Shown: positions 32,677 to 46,000 of the stretch, in pieces
How the letters are laid out: every line of letters starts with the position of its first letter
Numbering within the stretch: the first letter of the stretch is position 1
DNA from: Yamagishiella unicocca
Taxonomy: Eukaryota > Chlorophyta > Chlorophyceae > Chlamydomonadales > Volvocaceae
Length of the DNA stretch: 64,000 nucleotides
Direction: 5' to 3'
Assembly (NCBI GenBank): GCA_003116995.1
Contig: BDSL01000092.1
Coordinates: 1 to 64,000, forward strand
Position numbers and translations under genes: made by a program
Notes under the pieces: generated by a model
Database searches by the model: none
What the model was told of the DNA's origin: nothing
The model's input: the letters and a program-made list of their open reading frames with translations, nothing else

Positions 32677-34490
32677 CTGCTCTCCTCTCACAACCAAGTT
32701 AGTATGCGTCAGTGCGTAGGGACGACACTCAAAGGGTCCATCTGCTCACCTGCAATGTCGGCGACGCAAACGCCCGCTGACCAAACTTAGCGACTGACAG
32801 GTTAAGCTGTCGTACCGTGAGGGACTTTACAGAACGCAACCTTTCAGGTACCGCAATGTAACGTTTCCCGCACTGTCCAAGACTTCCTACCCGGCAGCGT
32901 CCATAACTACCCGGAAACGGTCGGTGTCCACATCCGTCGTGTGCACCTCCGGCGCTTGCGGCCGGTGCGCCCTCCGCACGCCTTCGCGGTCTGTCAGCGA
33001 GCCAAGTATCCACATCCGACGTTTTGCGTTCAACAACTTGATCGCCACGACGCACACCTCCTTGCCACGTAGCTAGTGTCACAGGCACGATAAGGGCATA
33101 TTAGTAGCAAGGCGCGTTGGTGCACACACATTGAGACGTCACGGCTTGGGCAAGGTCACTCCGCCACGCGCAGACACATACACAAGGGTTGGCACACGCA
33201 ACCATGGTCGTATCCACCACCCTGGTCTCCGATGGTACCACCACACTAGGTGATCCGCCGGCAGCGCCAGGGGCGGATGCACCAGCGGGCCGAAGTTCCC
33301 AGTCCAGCCCGCCCTGTGTTGCAGACACAGCCGCACATGGGGGTTTCAGTAAAAGAATGCAGATTTATAGCCGCCACAGCAAGGCAACCCCACGTCTGGG
33401 CCTCCGCCGCACTAGAAACGAGCGCGCCCTCCTAGCCATTCACACTCATTGCCCCCGTGGGGCCCCCTTCGCTCCCTTCCCTGGTTTATTTGTGACACGT
33501 ACGTGATGCTGGACAGTCCTCCCCGCCGTTCCTCCCCACCCACCGTCATTGGTCATTGCTCTCATCGCTCCTCAGCTGGCCCACCCGGTAGAAGTCCCAA
33601 CAGGTGATGTTGTCGGGCACCGGATTATGGAAGCCGTGCGAGTCGTTCAGTGACGTCTTGCCCCTGCTCTCCCGGGGGCAGCGTGGTAGAACTCATACCA
33701 CGGGCCGCAACGACCGCGGGACGTCGTACAGGTATTCTCAACGTCGTAGCTGGGCACGGGGGTAATTCGGGGTTGGATTACCGTGGTGGCTTGGTTAGGC
33801 CGGTGCCGCCACCCGCACCTGCAAAAAGGTCCGAAGCTCTTCATGGGCCACGTGCGGCATGCAGCAGCGAAGGACTTTGCCCATCGATAAAGTCGCTAGA
33901 GACAGGCGAGTCTGCAGAAGCCCTCACCATTGACATTTGCCAACAAGCCTGGCAGCTTCCCGCTGGATGCCATGTTGCGGAACTGGGAGTTTTTATTCGA
34001 CGTTCGCCGTCTCCAGCGATGATTGTGGCTCGGCCAGAGCGACAAGCACTCGAGCGACCCACTAGCGCCCCTGACTCTTGTCACTGAATGCACACCATAA
34101 GCAGGGGGCCTTAAACACCGCTGCTAGCATGTTGCGTTGTGTGCTGGCAGTCATGGCCGTGTTAAACAGCCATGATACAGAAAGAAGAAGCAAGGGGCTC
34201 TCATTGAAACCAACCGCATTTACAGCTACAGACGGTGCATACATGTAGTGCTTGCATTCGTCCTGTTGTTGGATTATGATGCCCGCGTGCACGTACGACG
34301 TACTGTGGTTTCTATCCAGCCAGCCTTGATACCGGTACATGGCTACGTCAATCCGTATAGTAGAAGGCTCGGCGCAAAAAGCTGCTTGCGTTAGCGACTC
34401 TTACGGTGCTTGCAGGAATGGCTCGACCGTCGCCTTTCGCTTTAAACCACACCAAATATACAAAACAAACTAATGCTTTCATTTAATGTG
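32677..34490. other. Copy B of the unresolved region and candidate minus-strand exon
   Basis: This corresponds to 3444-5248. It includes the TACTAAC intron (32677-32749) and the candidate minus exon 33546-33663. It differs from A by a few substitutions, an extra 8 bp near 33914 and 1 bp near 34457. Confidence 0.4.
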
Positions 34491-34968
34491 GATTGATAGT
34501 CGGGAGTCCTGCGTTCACAGCGGTGGCGGTGGCGGTGCTCTGCGTGCTCGGCGCGCTGGCGTGCGGCGACGTACGCTGCCGGGTAAGCTTCTGCACATGG
34601 CTTGGTGCGTATCCGTGAAGTTGACCTCCCCTTGCAGTGTGTGCGCATCGTCGTTGCTGCCGGCAGCTCACTTGGTTACAGCTGCACGAAGGGAAGTGCG
34701 ACCGAGCGGCCCGGCAGGCGAGGAAGAGCGCGTCAATGCGGCATGGTACCTTCTGGGGTAGGCCCCGAGACCACCAAGAACCTACCTTAACCTGGTGGAC
34801 GCGCATTAACCCGTTGCGCAGAGTAAACATTACGCGATGCATGAAGCCCCGCCGACCGTTGCAGCATGCATGGCATTGCGGATAGCTCCTGTTATGGGTC
34901 GCCGTGGCATGTTCATTACCACACCGCGGCTGCGCCAATCCCATTCGAGGGCGAGCCCCTTCATTTGA
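34491..34968 (+). CDS. Candidate three-exon gene with hydrophobic segment (copy B)
   Basis: This is identical in layout to 5249-5726: a segment ending 34582, then 34638-34757, then 34822-34968. Splice sites and frame are unchanged, so the comparison neither supports nor refutes coding. No start codon was identified. Confidence 0.35.
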
Positions 34969-37078
34969 ACTCGAATTAATGTCTGCCATTGTTCTGCAAT
35001 TACATCGGCGATACGACCCGCGGGTCACCCAATGCCCGCCCATTTCGAGGGGTCTCTCATTCCGCTACGGCTTTTCGACTGCCGTGGCTGGCAGGCTGCT
35101 GTTCCAACACAAAATGATTGCTTTGCCTTTCACCCTAGTCGGTAAGCATTCCATGTGCTTTGCAGGTGAGCGGTCCGTGACTTTCTTCCGCCCCCTTCCA
35201 CGTTCGTGCTCTGTCAACATACACCCTTCCTAATGCCAGGCAGATGTAGGAATAGCTTACAGAAGTGCACGCCGAAGTCGGCCTGACAAATCGTACCGTT
35301 TCATGAGCACAAACTCTCGTGCTGCTTTCGGCTCGCTCTGAGTACATTCACGAATTGAAATCAGGCCAAAGCGGTAGATATAATTAGTACTTTGCACTTG
35401 CCCACCAAGCCAAGATGGCGGTCAGCCTTGGTATTGAAGCCCAAAGAGCAGGGGACAAACTCGTCGACTTGCCCCCGTGCTAAGCTCAGCAACACGAAGC
35501 TTTTCTTTGCTGTTCCCTTTCTCCTTTTGCTGGACTATTAGATAGGGATCTGAGCAGGAGCCGGGCCCTGTCAGGAGGAGGCTGCCTCGCTGGTGCCTCG
35601 CTCTACCTGCTCTACCGTCTTGGCGGCTTATGGTGGTACTGCCAATCCGTTCTTTGGTTGATCCCTGCCTCATGTCGCTGGCCGTGCCTCGAGGTGCGTT
35701 GCGGTTCTTTCCGCCAGTTGTCCGATACCCTGGCTTGCTCTTTGCAGGGTCCGCCGACTTTACCTTTCCTCGTTTGGTTCACATTTTGCAGGTAAAAGCC
35801 TCTCTGAACTTGGACATGCATCGACAGGAAAAGGACAGCGCACGCAGGAGGGTCGTCTAGATAGTCTCAGCTGTCAGGTACGTTTGTTGCGTCTGCGCAT
35901 CTGAGCTGTCCTCGTGCTTGGTTGGTGTTGCATGCCGTAGCCTGCTAGGCGTCGTGCCAGCAGAGCTTGTGCGAGAACATTATTTGCGCTACGGACTTGC
36001 GGCGGTACGACAATCCGAAGGGCCTTTGTGTCACCAGGAGGCCACATAAAAAGTCGTCGACGGAACTTCAGGTCTATTCTCCAATCTCTATTCTACTTCC
36101 TTGCCTTGATCTTCTGTCCTCTGTCACACGTCTGTCCTCATTCGCAGCGCACAAAGTCCTCTTAAGTCTTCGCGCAAGCTGTTGTGCCGGGTGTCTGTGC
36201 CGTCTGGCGTGTATCTTTCCTTGAGCACATACAAGATGGCTTCTCGTCGCGTGATGTCGGAGCCTGCATCGTCTGTAATGGCGTTTCCGCGTGGGTGAGT
36301 GCAGTTGGGTTGGCTACGAGCACCAGGGCAGGGTGGGCAGGTCTCAGGCTCATGGAGCCTTGCAAGAGTGGTGTGGGCTTCCGCAAGCCATGCATAGGGA
36401 GGGCCTTTTGCAACGTGCGTTTTCTGTTGTTGGGATGCCTGGCTGGCTTCCAACACTTTCTGGCAGTCTGTGCAGCCTGGGCATTGCGACATGGTGACCG
36501 CTTGAAAGCATTATCCTTCCCAGGCTGGACAGGATAGCCTATACCAGATGCCATATTAATCATATGCATTTATGCTTTGTGCACTAATGTCGTTATGCTG
36601 ACTCCCGTCTGGCTTGGGCCTGGGCTTTCGACCGACATTGCATGCTTGTCGACGGTCGTTGCCACCCCTGCCGGCAATGAGCCATACGCCACCATAACAT
36701 CCTTGAATCCTGTTAACATCCACATACTGCGTTAATACGAAGTCTTGCTTGCAAATGTCACACACGGCGTCACGGTCTTTGGCAGCACCTCGCAAGGGCT
36801 CGCACTGCACATGTACATGTTGGGAGCATGCGCGCTGTTTTCCAAACGGCTTATGGGCATACCTGTTGTCGGGAGCGAAGCGACAGATGTCGACAGCCGT
36901 TCGTCCTAACGTCGCACCGTTGCAGCTTGAATGGCCTGCAGCGCGCGGCTCCTGGCGGTGCGCCGACTTGCACCTTTCCCGTTAGCTTTCTGGCGCACGT
37001 CGTACGAATGAGTAGCTGCATGTCGTGGCTCGCCCACTCGTAACCCATATTGCGCTTTCTGTCCGCTCCCTTACGCAG
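34969..37078. other. Unresolved region with splice-like signals (copy B)
   Basis: This corresponds to 5727-7836 with a handful of substitutions. One of them creates an in-frame TAA near 36570 in the minus-strand Cys-rich frame that is open in A. Confidence 0.35.
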
Positions 37079-38537
37079 GCGCCACCTGCTGCAGCCACCG
37101 GCCCACAACAGCAATTACAACAACTTCCTTTTCTCTGGCGCTGGGATGGGCGCCGTCCTGCGGTGCTTCAAGATGCCGCAGGTAGGGCCCCTCCGTTACT
37201 GAGTGAGCGAGCGCAGAGCAGACAGACTGTATGCCTAATACATATCTTGTCGTACTGCACTGTCATGCGATTTAGGATACGGACGGGAGATCTGTTCAAT
37301 TGATGCGTCCTACCTGCTGCAACAAGCCTTTAACCACCGCCCCTCGACCCTTTCGTGCTGCGCAGGCTGACTGCCTGATGGCTGCCCTGCCGTCCTGGCT
37401 GCAGGACTACGTTCCGGCCTTCCTGAGGCCATCGGCCAAACCGCCGGCGCTGCTGTCGGCGTTCTCCAGCTGCCCGAGGCACTCCTTCGAGGCATCCCTT
37501 CTTCCTCCGGCCGCTCAAGTGGCCCTACGCACACCCGCCGCCCCAACGCCATGGCGCATGCCGTCGCCACTGCTGGACCTCTTCGCTGTCGCTGGTGCTG
37601 CTGACCCCAACACCACTGCGACTGATGTGGTACCCGCTGTGCAAGCGCCAGCTGCTGCGCATCAGGAAGCCAAGACTCAGCAGGCAGTGGCTTCGGAGCC
37701 CGAGGTGGCTTCGGAGCCACAGGTGGCTTCGGAGTTTAAGGTGGCTTCGGAGCTCGACGTAGCTTCCGAGCCGGAGGTGGCTTCGGAGCACAGATGGCTT
37801 CGGAGCCCGAGGTGGCTTCGGAGCCACAGGTGGCTTTGGAGTCGGAGGTGGCTTCGGAGCCCGAGGTGGCTTCTGAGCCAGAAGCGGTGTCAAAGCCAGT
37901 CGTTGTTCACGATGTCCCAGTGCTGGTCACGCCCGCTGTCGCCGACGAGGCCGCTGATGCGGCAGCCGTCTTCAAGCGCCGCGTCGGCAGGCTGATGCAG
38001 GGGTGCACCTCGCCGTGCGAGAGACGGGCCATGATCCTGCAGCAGATCGTGGAGTCCCGCACAGGCAGCTCGCGGCAGCGCGCATTGATGCACGATTTGG
38101 AGGACTCAGCCAGCATCTTCACCGCCAAGGAGACCATCAGCTCGTCTCCGAAGGTGGGCAAACATGTGTCCTCGCAGCTCGTGGTGGAGCGCGGCACCCT
38201 CCTGGTCTCCACGTCCACCTACGTGCATACCAAGGTACAGGTGCTGCGCAAGAAGGTGACTGTGCGGACCTCGGCAGCGTTGCGCACCCTGCTGGCGGCC
38301 GCCGAGAAGGGCTTCCCCTCCTCGTGGGTGCCGCTGGTGCTGCACTTCCCCGAGGAGCTCTTCCGGGAACTGGGCGCCGCCGATGAGGCCGAGCGGCAGC
38401 TGCTCGTCAGGGAGCAGGGCGAGGTCGCGGCGGCCAAGGCGCTGCAGCGTGTCCTGGGCTGGCACATTGAATGCCTGCCGGTGGACATCGAGGACCTCGA
38501 GGACCAGATTCAGCTGATCGTGTACGTACCAGCGTGA
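37079..38537 (+). pseudogene. VASEPE/Q-array protein gene, copy B (frameshifted)
   Basis: Exons 37079-37181 and 37366-38537 correspond to 7837-9296. One C is missing at about 37789, inside the 18-bp array (GAGCACAG against GAGCCACAG in A). The upstream frame then leaves the array and stops at 37993-37995 after 231 codons from the first ATG. The downstream frame reopens at 37794 with MASEPEVASEPQ and gives a 247-residue C-terminal product if initiated there. The rest is nearly unchanged, so the lesion is young or a sequencing error. Confidence 0.75.
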
Positions 38538-40043
38538 ATAAGTGTCACTGAGAAGCCAGTTGGATTGGGCAGTGGGAGTTATAACGTCTGCAAGATGTCA
38601 AGCCCCGGCGGACGGAGCTAGGATCTAGGAAATCCGCCGCGAGTGAGCTTATCATGTGCCGGCAGCTAGCCGGCCACGTAGGATGATCGAATTGTTAGGG
38701 TGGTGCGACCACTGTACGTACGCATTGTGGCAGCGTGGTTTGCATGAGGTGGGAAGCATCCTGATAGTAACATGAACTACGTATTGCGTATTGTATGATT
38801 TGCGCATGATGGTAGGTAGGCAGGAGCATGGTATTGGTGCCCGAGTGGCGCAAGTTAGCTGAGAGTGGTTCATTACAACGAACTCGTACTGCGACATGTA
38901 TGGCAGTGGTAGGCAGCCCTTTAGCGCTAGTAGGTGCCATACATTGTGGCTTGGCGGTGATGTTTAGTACTTAGGCCGAGCGGCAGAAAAGAAGCAATTA
39001 GAGCTTCGAAACTAGGTAATGTACGGCAGCCATGCATAATAACGGCTTGCCTTCAGCTCACTCCTGATGTGCGTGATCACCGGGTCAGGCAGTTTGAAGC
39101 TTTGAACATTGTAGTACTTATGGGCAGCTACATACGACGATATTATGGCTTACACTAGCGGTAGAACGTTAATTTTCATTGCTCTCATATTTTTGTCTTA
39201 GCTTGCCTTGTTTAATCGTACCCTCAACTAGTGGCAGTGAGATCCTGCTCCGCCAATGAATGGACAACAACGAATGAGGAAGGAACAAGGTGATGTTTGT
39301 AGGTACTTGGTAGGAACATAGTAGCGTACTGATAATGGTCAGGGTATGTTGGGGCGGTACCGCGATGATGAGGAAACCCAACCCTCTTAACGGTTGGGTC
39401 AACTTGTGTTTTGGACACTGATGCACGTGATTCCGCCCTCTCAGGACGATCTTTCGGCCCTGTTCACGGCCGCCCAAGCCGTACATGGCTGCTGAGGCTG
39501 CCCGCTCGGAGGCTGCCCGCCAGCCACTTGTAAGCTCCAGAACATGCCGGAACACATGCGTCACGCACGGCCCCTAGCCTCTGTTATTGTTATCCATCCA
39601 AACTTGCACAACAAGATGCACCGTTGGCGGCATTGGTTGTTGTTGTACTTGTTACAGTGGGCTCCAGACCTTCAAAGGTAGAGCCATCGGGCGCATCGCC
39701 TGACACTGAAAGAGACAAGGAAAGCAAGGAAAACCGGCGGTTCCGAAAGGCCCAGAAGACATCCAGGAGAGCGGAATCCAGGAACACTAGGTAGCTTACA
39801 CCCATCAATCGCAGTCCAAGCAACCGGGCGCCGCAGGCGCTGACATCAGCGCAGACCGCTGACGTAATATAGTGTACGACGCGCTCGGGGATGCACGCAT
39901 CGTACAGCACCGTCCCGAAGGGACCCAGGCGGCGACACCCAAAAACAGAGCCGAACGGCAGACACGAGCCTAGCGGCCTTCACATATTCCTTTGATGCCC
40001 CACCAGTAGGGCATGACCACGACTGCATTTCCCACATGCCACC
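38538..40043. other. Intergenic, convergent 3' ends (copy B)
   Basis: This is the counterpart of 9297-10798, including the dispersed-repeat fragment near 39640-39732 and the minus-strand TGTAA at 39796-39800. No gene is seen. Confidence 0.6.
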
Positions 40044-43000
40044 TCACACCGCCACCCTCTTCTTCCTGCTGCGGACACCGCTGCCCCTGCCCCCCACCCC
40101 GGTCACTGTACGGCGGCCATCATCCTCCAAGCCAGGGAAGCGCTCCGTGAAGCGCTCCGCGCTCATGGCCAGTACCGTCGACAGCGACAAGGACCGCAAC
40201 GCCGCAGCCGCCAGGGGAGCAGCCGCCAGGGGAGCAGCCGCCAGCGGAGCAGCCGCCGCAGCCGCTGCTGCTGTCGTAGCGTCCGCTGCGTCCGCCCCCG
40301 CGTAGGAAGCGCCCCAGGCAGATGATGCCGCGTCCCGCCCCGCGGAACCCACGCGCCGTACGCCGCTGCTGGCGGCGGCTGGGGGGGCGGCGGTGCCCCC
40401 ACCTCGCGGCTGCTGCTGCTGCCGCTGGGGGAGCAGCGGGCCCATGCGCGGACGCCCCCGCCCCCTGGGCCGCAGCTCCCGAGCCGCCGCCGCCGCCACA
40501 ACACCTGCTGCTGCCCCTCCTGCCTCATGACCGGCTGTTGCGCCCGCGGCTTCCGTGGATGAGGTGGCGGCGGCGGCGGCCAGGAACGGCAGGCGCCGCA
40601 GCCGCGCCTCGGACGCCGCCAGGCAGCGCGCCACCGCCGTGGGCGGACCCGCCAGCAGCTGCTGCCGCCACGGGAACGAATCCAGCTGCGAGCTCGGGCC
40701 CAGACTAGCACCAGCACCAGCATCACGCTCACCGCGGACAGCACTCCAGGGGCACGCGGCATGAAGCGATCCGGACGTGGTGGCGGCGGCGGATCCCGGC
40801 AGCACCGCCTCCGCCGCCTCCGCCACTGCCGCCTCCAGCGCCCGCCACCTCCCCGCCAGCGCCTCGGGGCTGTAGCCCAGGAGGCCCGGCTGAGCGACTA
40901 GGAGCGCCAGGGCACGGGCGCGGGCGGAGTCCTCCTCGAGCTGCAGGTGCCGCTGCTGGTGGGCCGCCGCCGCCCCGCTGGACGCAGCACACTCCCCGCC
41001 GCCACCTCCGCCGCCGTCGGCAGTGACCTCACCGGCCTGAACACCCGGGGGCTCCGTCTCCGCCGCCTCCGCCCCGCCATCCGGGCCTATCCGAGGGGCG
41101 CTGATGGCCGCCGCCAGCGCGCGCACGCGGGCCCCCACCGCCCCCGCCGTCAGCGCCAACGCTGGAGGGTAGCGCCGTACAATACCCGCCGCTGCCGCCT
41201 CCGCCGCGTCCTCCTCTAGAGCGGCCGCCTCCGCATCCGCCGCCCCTCCGCCGCCGCCCGCCCCGACCCCGCCTCCCCCTCCAGCCCCCCCTCCCCCGCG
41301 TCCCAGCTCCTCCGCCAGCCCCCGCAAGCGGCCCCGCAGTGAGCCTGCTCTCAGCTCCAGGAGGGACGGCCAGCAGCGAGCTAGGGACTGAGTGGCACGC
41401 CTGTGTGGTGTGTGTGTGTGCGTGTGTGTGTGTGTGGCGGGGTCGGGGTCGGGGTCGGAGCAAAATTGGGCGGGGGCGACTGAAGTGTCGCAGCCGGGGC
41501 CGGGTCAGACGGCAGCTATTATACCTATGTCATGTAACCGGCCTTTATGCCATCCCCCTCCCCTGCTCCCCCCCCCTCTACTTGCCGCTCCTCTCCTGTG
41601 GACCACCACCTTCATCGACCTCGGTTTGTCGGCCGCGGATTCGCGGATTATCTTATACACCCCCTCCCACCCCCCCGCAAACTAGGTGCCCGCCGACCGT
41701 GCGCCAACTATCCTGTCCTTTTCGCGTCAAAGCTTTTTATGCCCTAACCCCCTTTGCCTCACCTGTCCATTCTCAGGGCCGCCGCCAGCGCCACCAGATT
41801 GCCCTCCAGCGCCTCCGGCTGCCGCGTCAGCAAGTTGGGCTGCTTGGCGGCGGTAGCAGCAGCCGCGGCAAGGCCGCCGCCGCCCACCGCCCCCGCGTCG
41901 TGCTGGTCGTCATCGTCATCTCCGCCGTCGTCGTCGTCGGGTCGGCCCCCCTCCCCCTCCGCGCCCGCTCCCTCCAGCACCCGCTGCAGCGCCCTCAGTC
42001 GCTCCAGCACCTGCTGCGGCCTCCAGCCCCGAGTGAGCACCACCGAGGAGGAGGCCAAGCGGCTCGCGGTACTGCAGTGCGGGGGGGTTACAATAAAAGA
42101 ACCGGTAATGCGACTGGGGAAATGTGCGGGGGGGGGCGAGGAAAACCGTGTACGGAAGTGAAAACCGTTTAGAACAGGAGGGGTGCGGAGGGGTGCCACT
42201 GATATGGTGTGTGGTGTCACTGCACGTGTACTGCACTAGCACTTCAGTACTTGCAGTACAAGTACAACAACCATGGTGCAATCTCAAGGGGCTTGCTGTA
42301 AGTTGTGCGGGTTGCTCGGCTCCGCCTCCAGCCCCTCCGCCCCTCACCTCGCGCTGACGCCCTCTCGCTCCAAAACCACCTCCAGCCCCTCCTCCTGCCG
42401 CCACTGCGCCAGCGGCAGCGGCCCGACCCTGATCCCCACATCCCGCCACAGCTGCGACACCCCGCTGAAGCGAGGAGGCTGCCGCCGCCGCCCGCTGCCC
42501 CCACCGCCACCAGCAGCGGCGCTGCTACTGCTGCGGCCGCTCACGGCGGCGCCGCGGCCAGTGGCATCGCCGCCGCCGCCTCCCGGTTCGAGCCCCGTCT
42601 CCTGAAGAAAGCGCAGCAGTCCTAGGGGCCGGTGCGACCGCCTGAGGGCCGGAGACTCCTCGCCGCCGCCGCCGCCGCCAGCGAATGGAGCGGTGGAGCC
42701 GGCGCGGCGCGGCAGCTGCCAGGGCAGGGGCCGGGCGGTCAGCGACGCCATTGCTGGATCCATTAGATCCATCGAAACCTGGGCAGCATGGGAGTGGTCG
42801 GTTGGGGTAACGGTGTCGTACCCGGTGGCGGCGGAGGCCGAGCCACTCGCAGCTGCACCACTGGCGGCGGCGGGGGCGGTATCGGTCGCCAGCTGCCGCG
42901 GCACTTGCCCGTCTGCTGCCGGCTGAGGCACCTTCATGATTTCCGTCGCCGCCGCCTGCTCCCGCCCCAGCAGCGCCGACAGGTGCTGGGTCGTGGCTCC

Positions 43001-46000
43001 AGGGAGGTCCTGGGCGGCCAGCAGCAGCTTCGCGCGGATGCGGGCCTGGGCGGTTGGGTCGGTTGGGGTTGAGGCCGGGGGCGCAGGTCGGGTTGGAAGC
43101 ACGCAGCGGAGTCGGTGAAAGGAACTTAGAAGGTTGGAGGTCGGAAGCGGAGAGGGGGAAGGGGAAGGTCCGGGAACAGCAGCTGCACGACAGAGCAACG
43201 CGCGGAGCGGAACTGGGGGTTGGGACGCCCCATCAGGCACCCGCCTGCATCACCCCCGAACATGCTCCGCCGCGGAAACACGTCCCTGCGGGGCCGCGTG
43301 TGAGGCCCCCGCCCCTGCTCCCAGCTTCAGAGCTTATTCCTGACTTATCCTTGTGCGTTGTCATTTCCTTCCCCTTCCTCCCCCTTCCTTCCCCCCCCTC
43401 ACTAGACAACCGTACCAAACGTTTCCTACTCGGTTGCACTTTTCAGTCATCACCCCCTTCCCGCACTAGATTCACGGATTATTGTATACCCCCCGGACGC
43501 CTGTGCCGTGCAATCGGGTCTTCTCCCTCTCCCCCCATACACCCGATTTCCTCGCCACCACCCGCCCCCGCCCCCCAACCGCACCGCACCTTGAGCTCCT
43601 CTATCCGCTGCCGCCGCGGAGTTGAGCGCACGTCACCGACCACTCCGCGACCACGGCCGCGGCCCGCCGGTGCTCCGACGACCTTTGCGACCGCCGCCGC
43701 CGCCGCCGGACCCTGATCCGCTGCGGTGGTGCCGCGCTGCCGCTGGTGCTGCCGGCGCCCGCCGTTGCGCTTCTCGGTCGCTCCGAAACCAGCTTCAGAG
43801 CGTCCTGGAGCTTCCGCCCTGCACCTCCGCCCCCTCCTGCGCCATAACCTGCTGCAGCTGCAACTGCTGCGGCCGCCGCCGTCCCTGGAGTGCTGGTGAC
43901 AGGGCTCGGGAGCCAGTACCTGCCACCGTCACCTCCACCGATTTCCCTGGAGCCCTCCCCGTTGCCACCCCCGGCGAGGAGGGCTCCGGAGCGCCTGCAG
44001 CCTCCTCCTCCCTCTCCTCCTCCCTTTCCTCCCCCTCCTCCTTCCTTTCCTCCTCCTCCCTTTCCTCCTCCCCCTCCTCCTGCTCCCAATCCTCCGCGTC
44101 TGAAGACCAGTAAGCTCCCTCGTCATCGCCCGGAGCCCCCACATCGTCGTACTCTTCGTCGTACGTGGCGGCATGTAAGAACCTGCCGTACCCCGCCAGG
44201 CTGCCGGCGGACAGCGCGCTGCGCTCGGCGGCGCCGCCGCGCGTGTCCCACTGACCCCACGACGCGTTGCCGTACATAAGGCCCTCCTCCACCTCGAAGG
44301 GATGCAACAGTGCCGGCGGGTCGGCGGAGGGCCGGAGCGACGGCGCCGCGGCGCCGCTGCTGCTGCCGTACCGCAGAGGAAGCATGGACGGCACTGCCGC
44401 CGCGCCGCCACTCCCGCCGCTGCCACCGCCGCCGCCGCCGCCGCCTGGGTACCTGCTTCCATCTTCCAGGTGGAGAGGCCCGGACTCCAGGGAGGCCCCG
44501 GGTGGTGGCGTCGGCGTCGGCGGCGCCGAAGCCCCCCCCGGCGGCGCTGCCAGCGGCGCCGGCGGCACCGGCGGTGGTTGTGTGTCCGGTGCCGCGCGGC
44601 GGTGTCTGAGCTGCAGCTCCTTCTTGCGGATGAGACGGTAGACCTGGTTCAGGTGGGACCGCTCGCCCACCAGAGCAGAGGCCAGGACGTCGCTGAACAA
44701 CGGGGCCGGAGGGGGCGGAGGGGGGAGAGAGGGGGCCGGGGGGGGCACCTGTTCACGACCCCGAGGGAGCGCCTCCTCGGGGCCCCCACCTGCGCCGCTG
44801 CCGCCCCGAATCCGAACCCTCCGCGCCGCGCCGCCATTGGATCCAGGGCGTCTGCCAGTGCGGATCCGGGGTTTGGGGGGAAGGCATCCAGATCGAAGAA
44901 GGGCGCCCGTGCCGGTCGCCTCCAGGAGGAGGTGGAGGGGCGCGGAGCAGCAGGCGGCGGCGCAGCGGAGGTGGCGGTGCTCGTCCCGTACGACGATGAT
45001 GACGGCGACGATGACGGCCGAGCGACAGAGTCCCCCGTGGCTGTGCCCGCCTTTAACTCTGCCTCCGCCTCAGCCGCAACGGCCTCCGCCTCTCTGGCAG
45101 CACGCTTGCGGAGCAGCAGCTTCTTGCGTATGAGCCTGGGTGGGGGGTGCGGTGCGTTAAGAGAGTCAACCGCTCAACTGACAACCGCCGGGCTGATAAC
45201 CGCTGACCTGACAAATGAGAAGAGGCAATACTATGGGTGGACGGGTGTGAGGCAGGCAGGCAGCGCGAGGAGATCCAAGCTCATTCCCGAGGGCCCCGTT
45301 CCCCTCTGGTGGCTTACCCTGCACTCCAGCAGCGCTCAGCTGTTAGCACCATCGAGCCAGGTGCCAACGCGCAACCCACACCGCACCCGCACACCAGATG
45401 CCTCCGAGCCTCCGAGCAGCCCGCAGTCGACATCCTCAGCCCCTGGCTGTAGCCCTGCAGGGCGACACCCATGACCTCCCTCGCTTCGTGCCTCCCGCCG
45501 ACTGACCCTCCCGCCGCCGCTACTGCCGATGATAGTGCTGCCGGCAGCAGCGGCGGCGGCGCTGCCGCTGTCGGCGCTCCGTCTGGCGGTGGCTGCTGCT
45601 GCGGGCGAGCCGGCCGGGGGCGAGGTGGCTGGTTCCGGAGCCAACCGGCCCCGCCGGCGCAGGTGCTGCTGCAGCTGCTTCTTGCGGATGAGGCGGAGGA
45701 CCGGGTTCAGGCCTGAGGCGTAGAGGCGGAGGCAGGGTTGAGGCGGACTGCCCATGTGTCGCAGTACGAGCTTCTTCGCGGCCTAGAAGACAGCCCCGCC
45801 CCGATGTGACAAACACGCGCGTGCCTACGCCACCCCGCCACCCCTCGCCGACCATGCGCCAACTATCCTGTCCCGTTGCGTAATACGGTTTTATACACCC
45901 CCCCCCGGGTTCTTTCCTTGCAACCCCCGCCCCGCCCCGCACCTACCCGAGCCCCTGCCTCGCTTGCGACCATGAGAGTCGTCGCCGCCATCGCTGTCAC

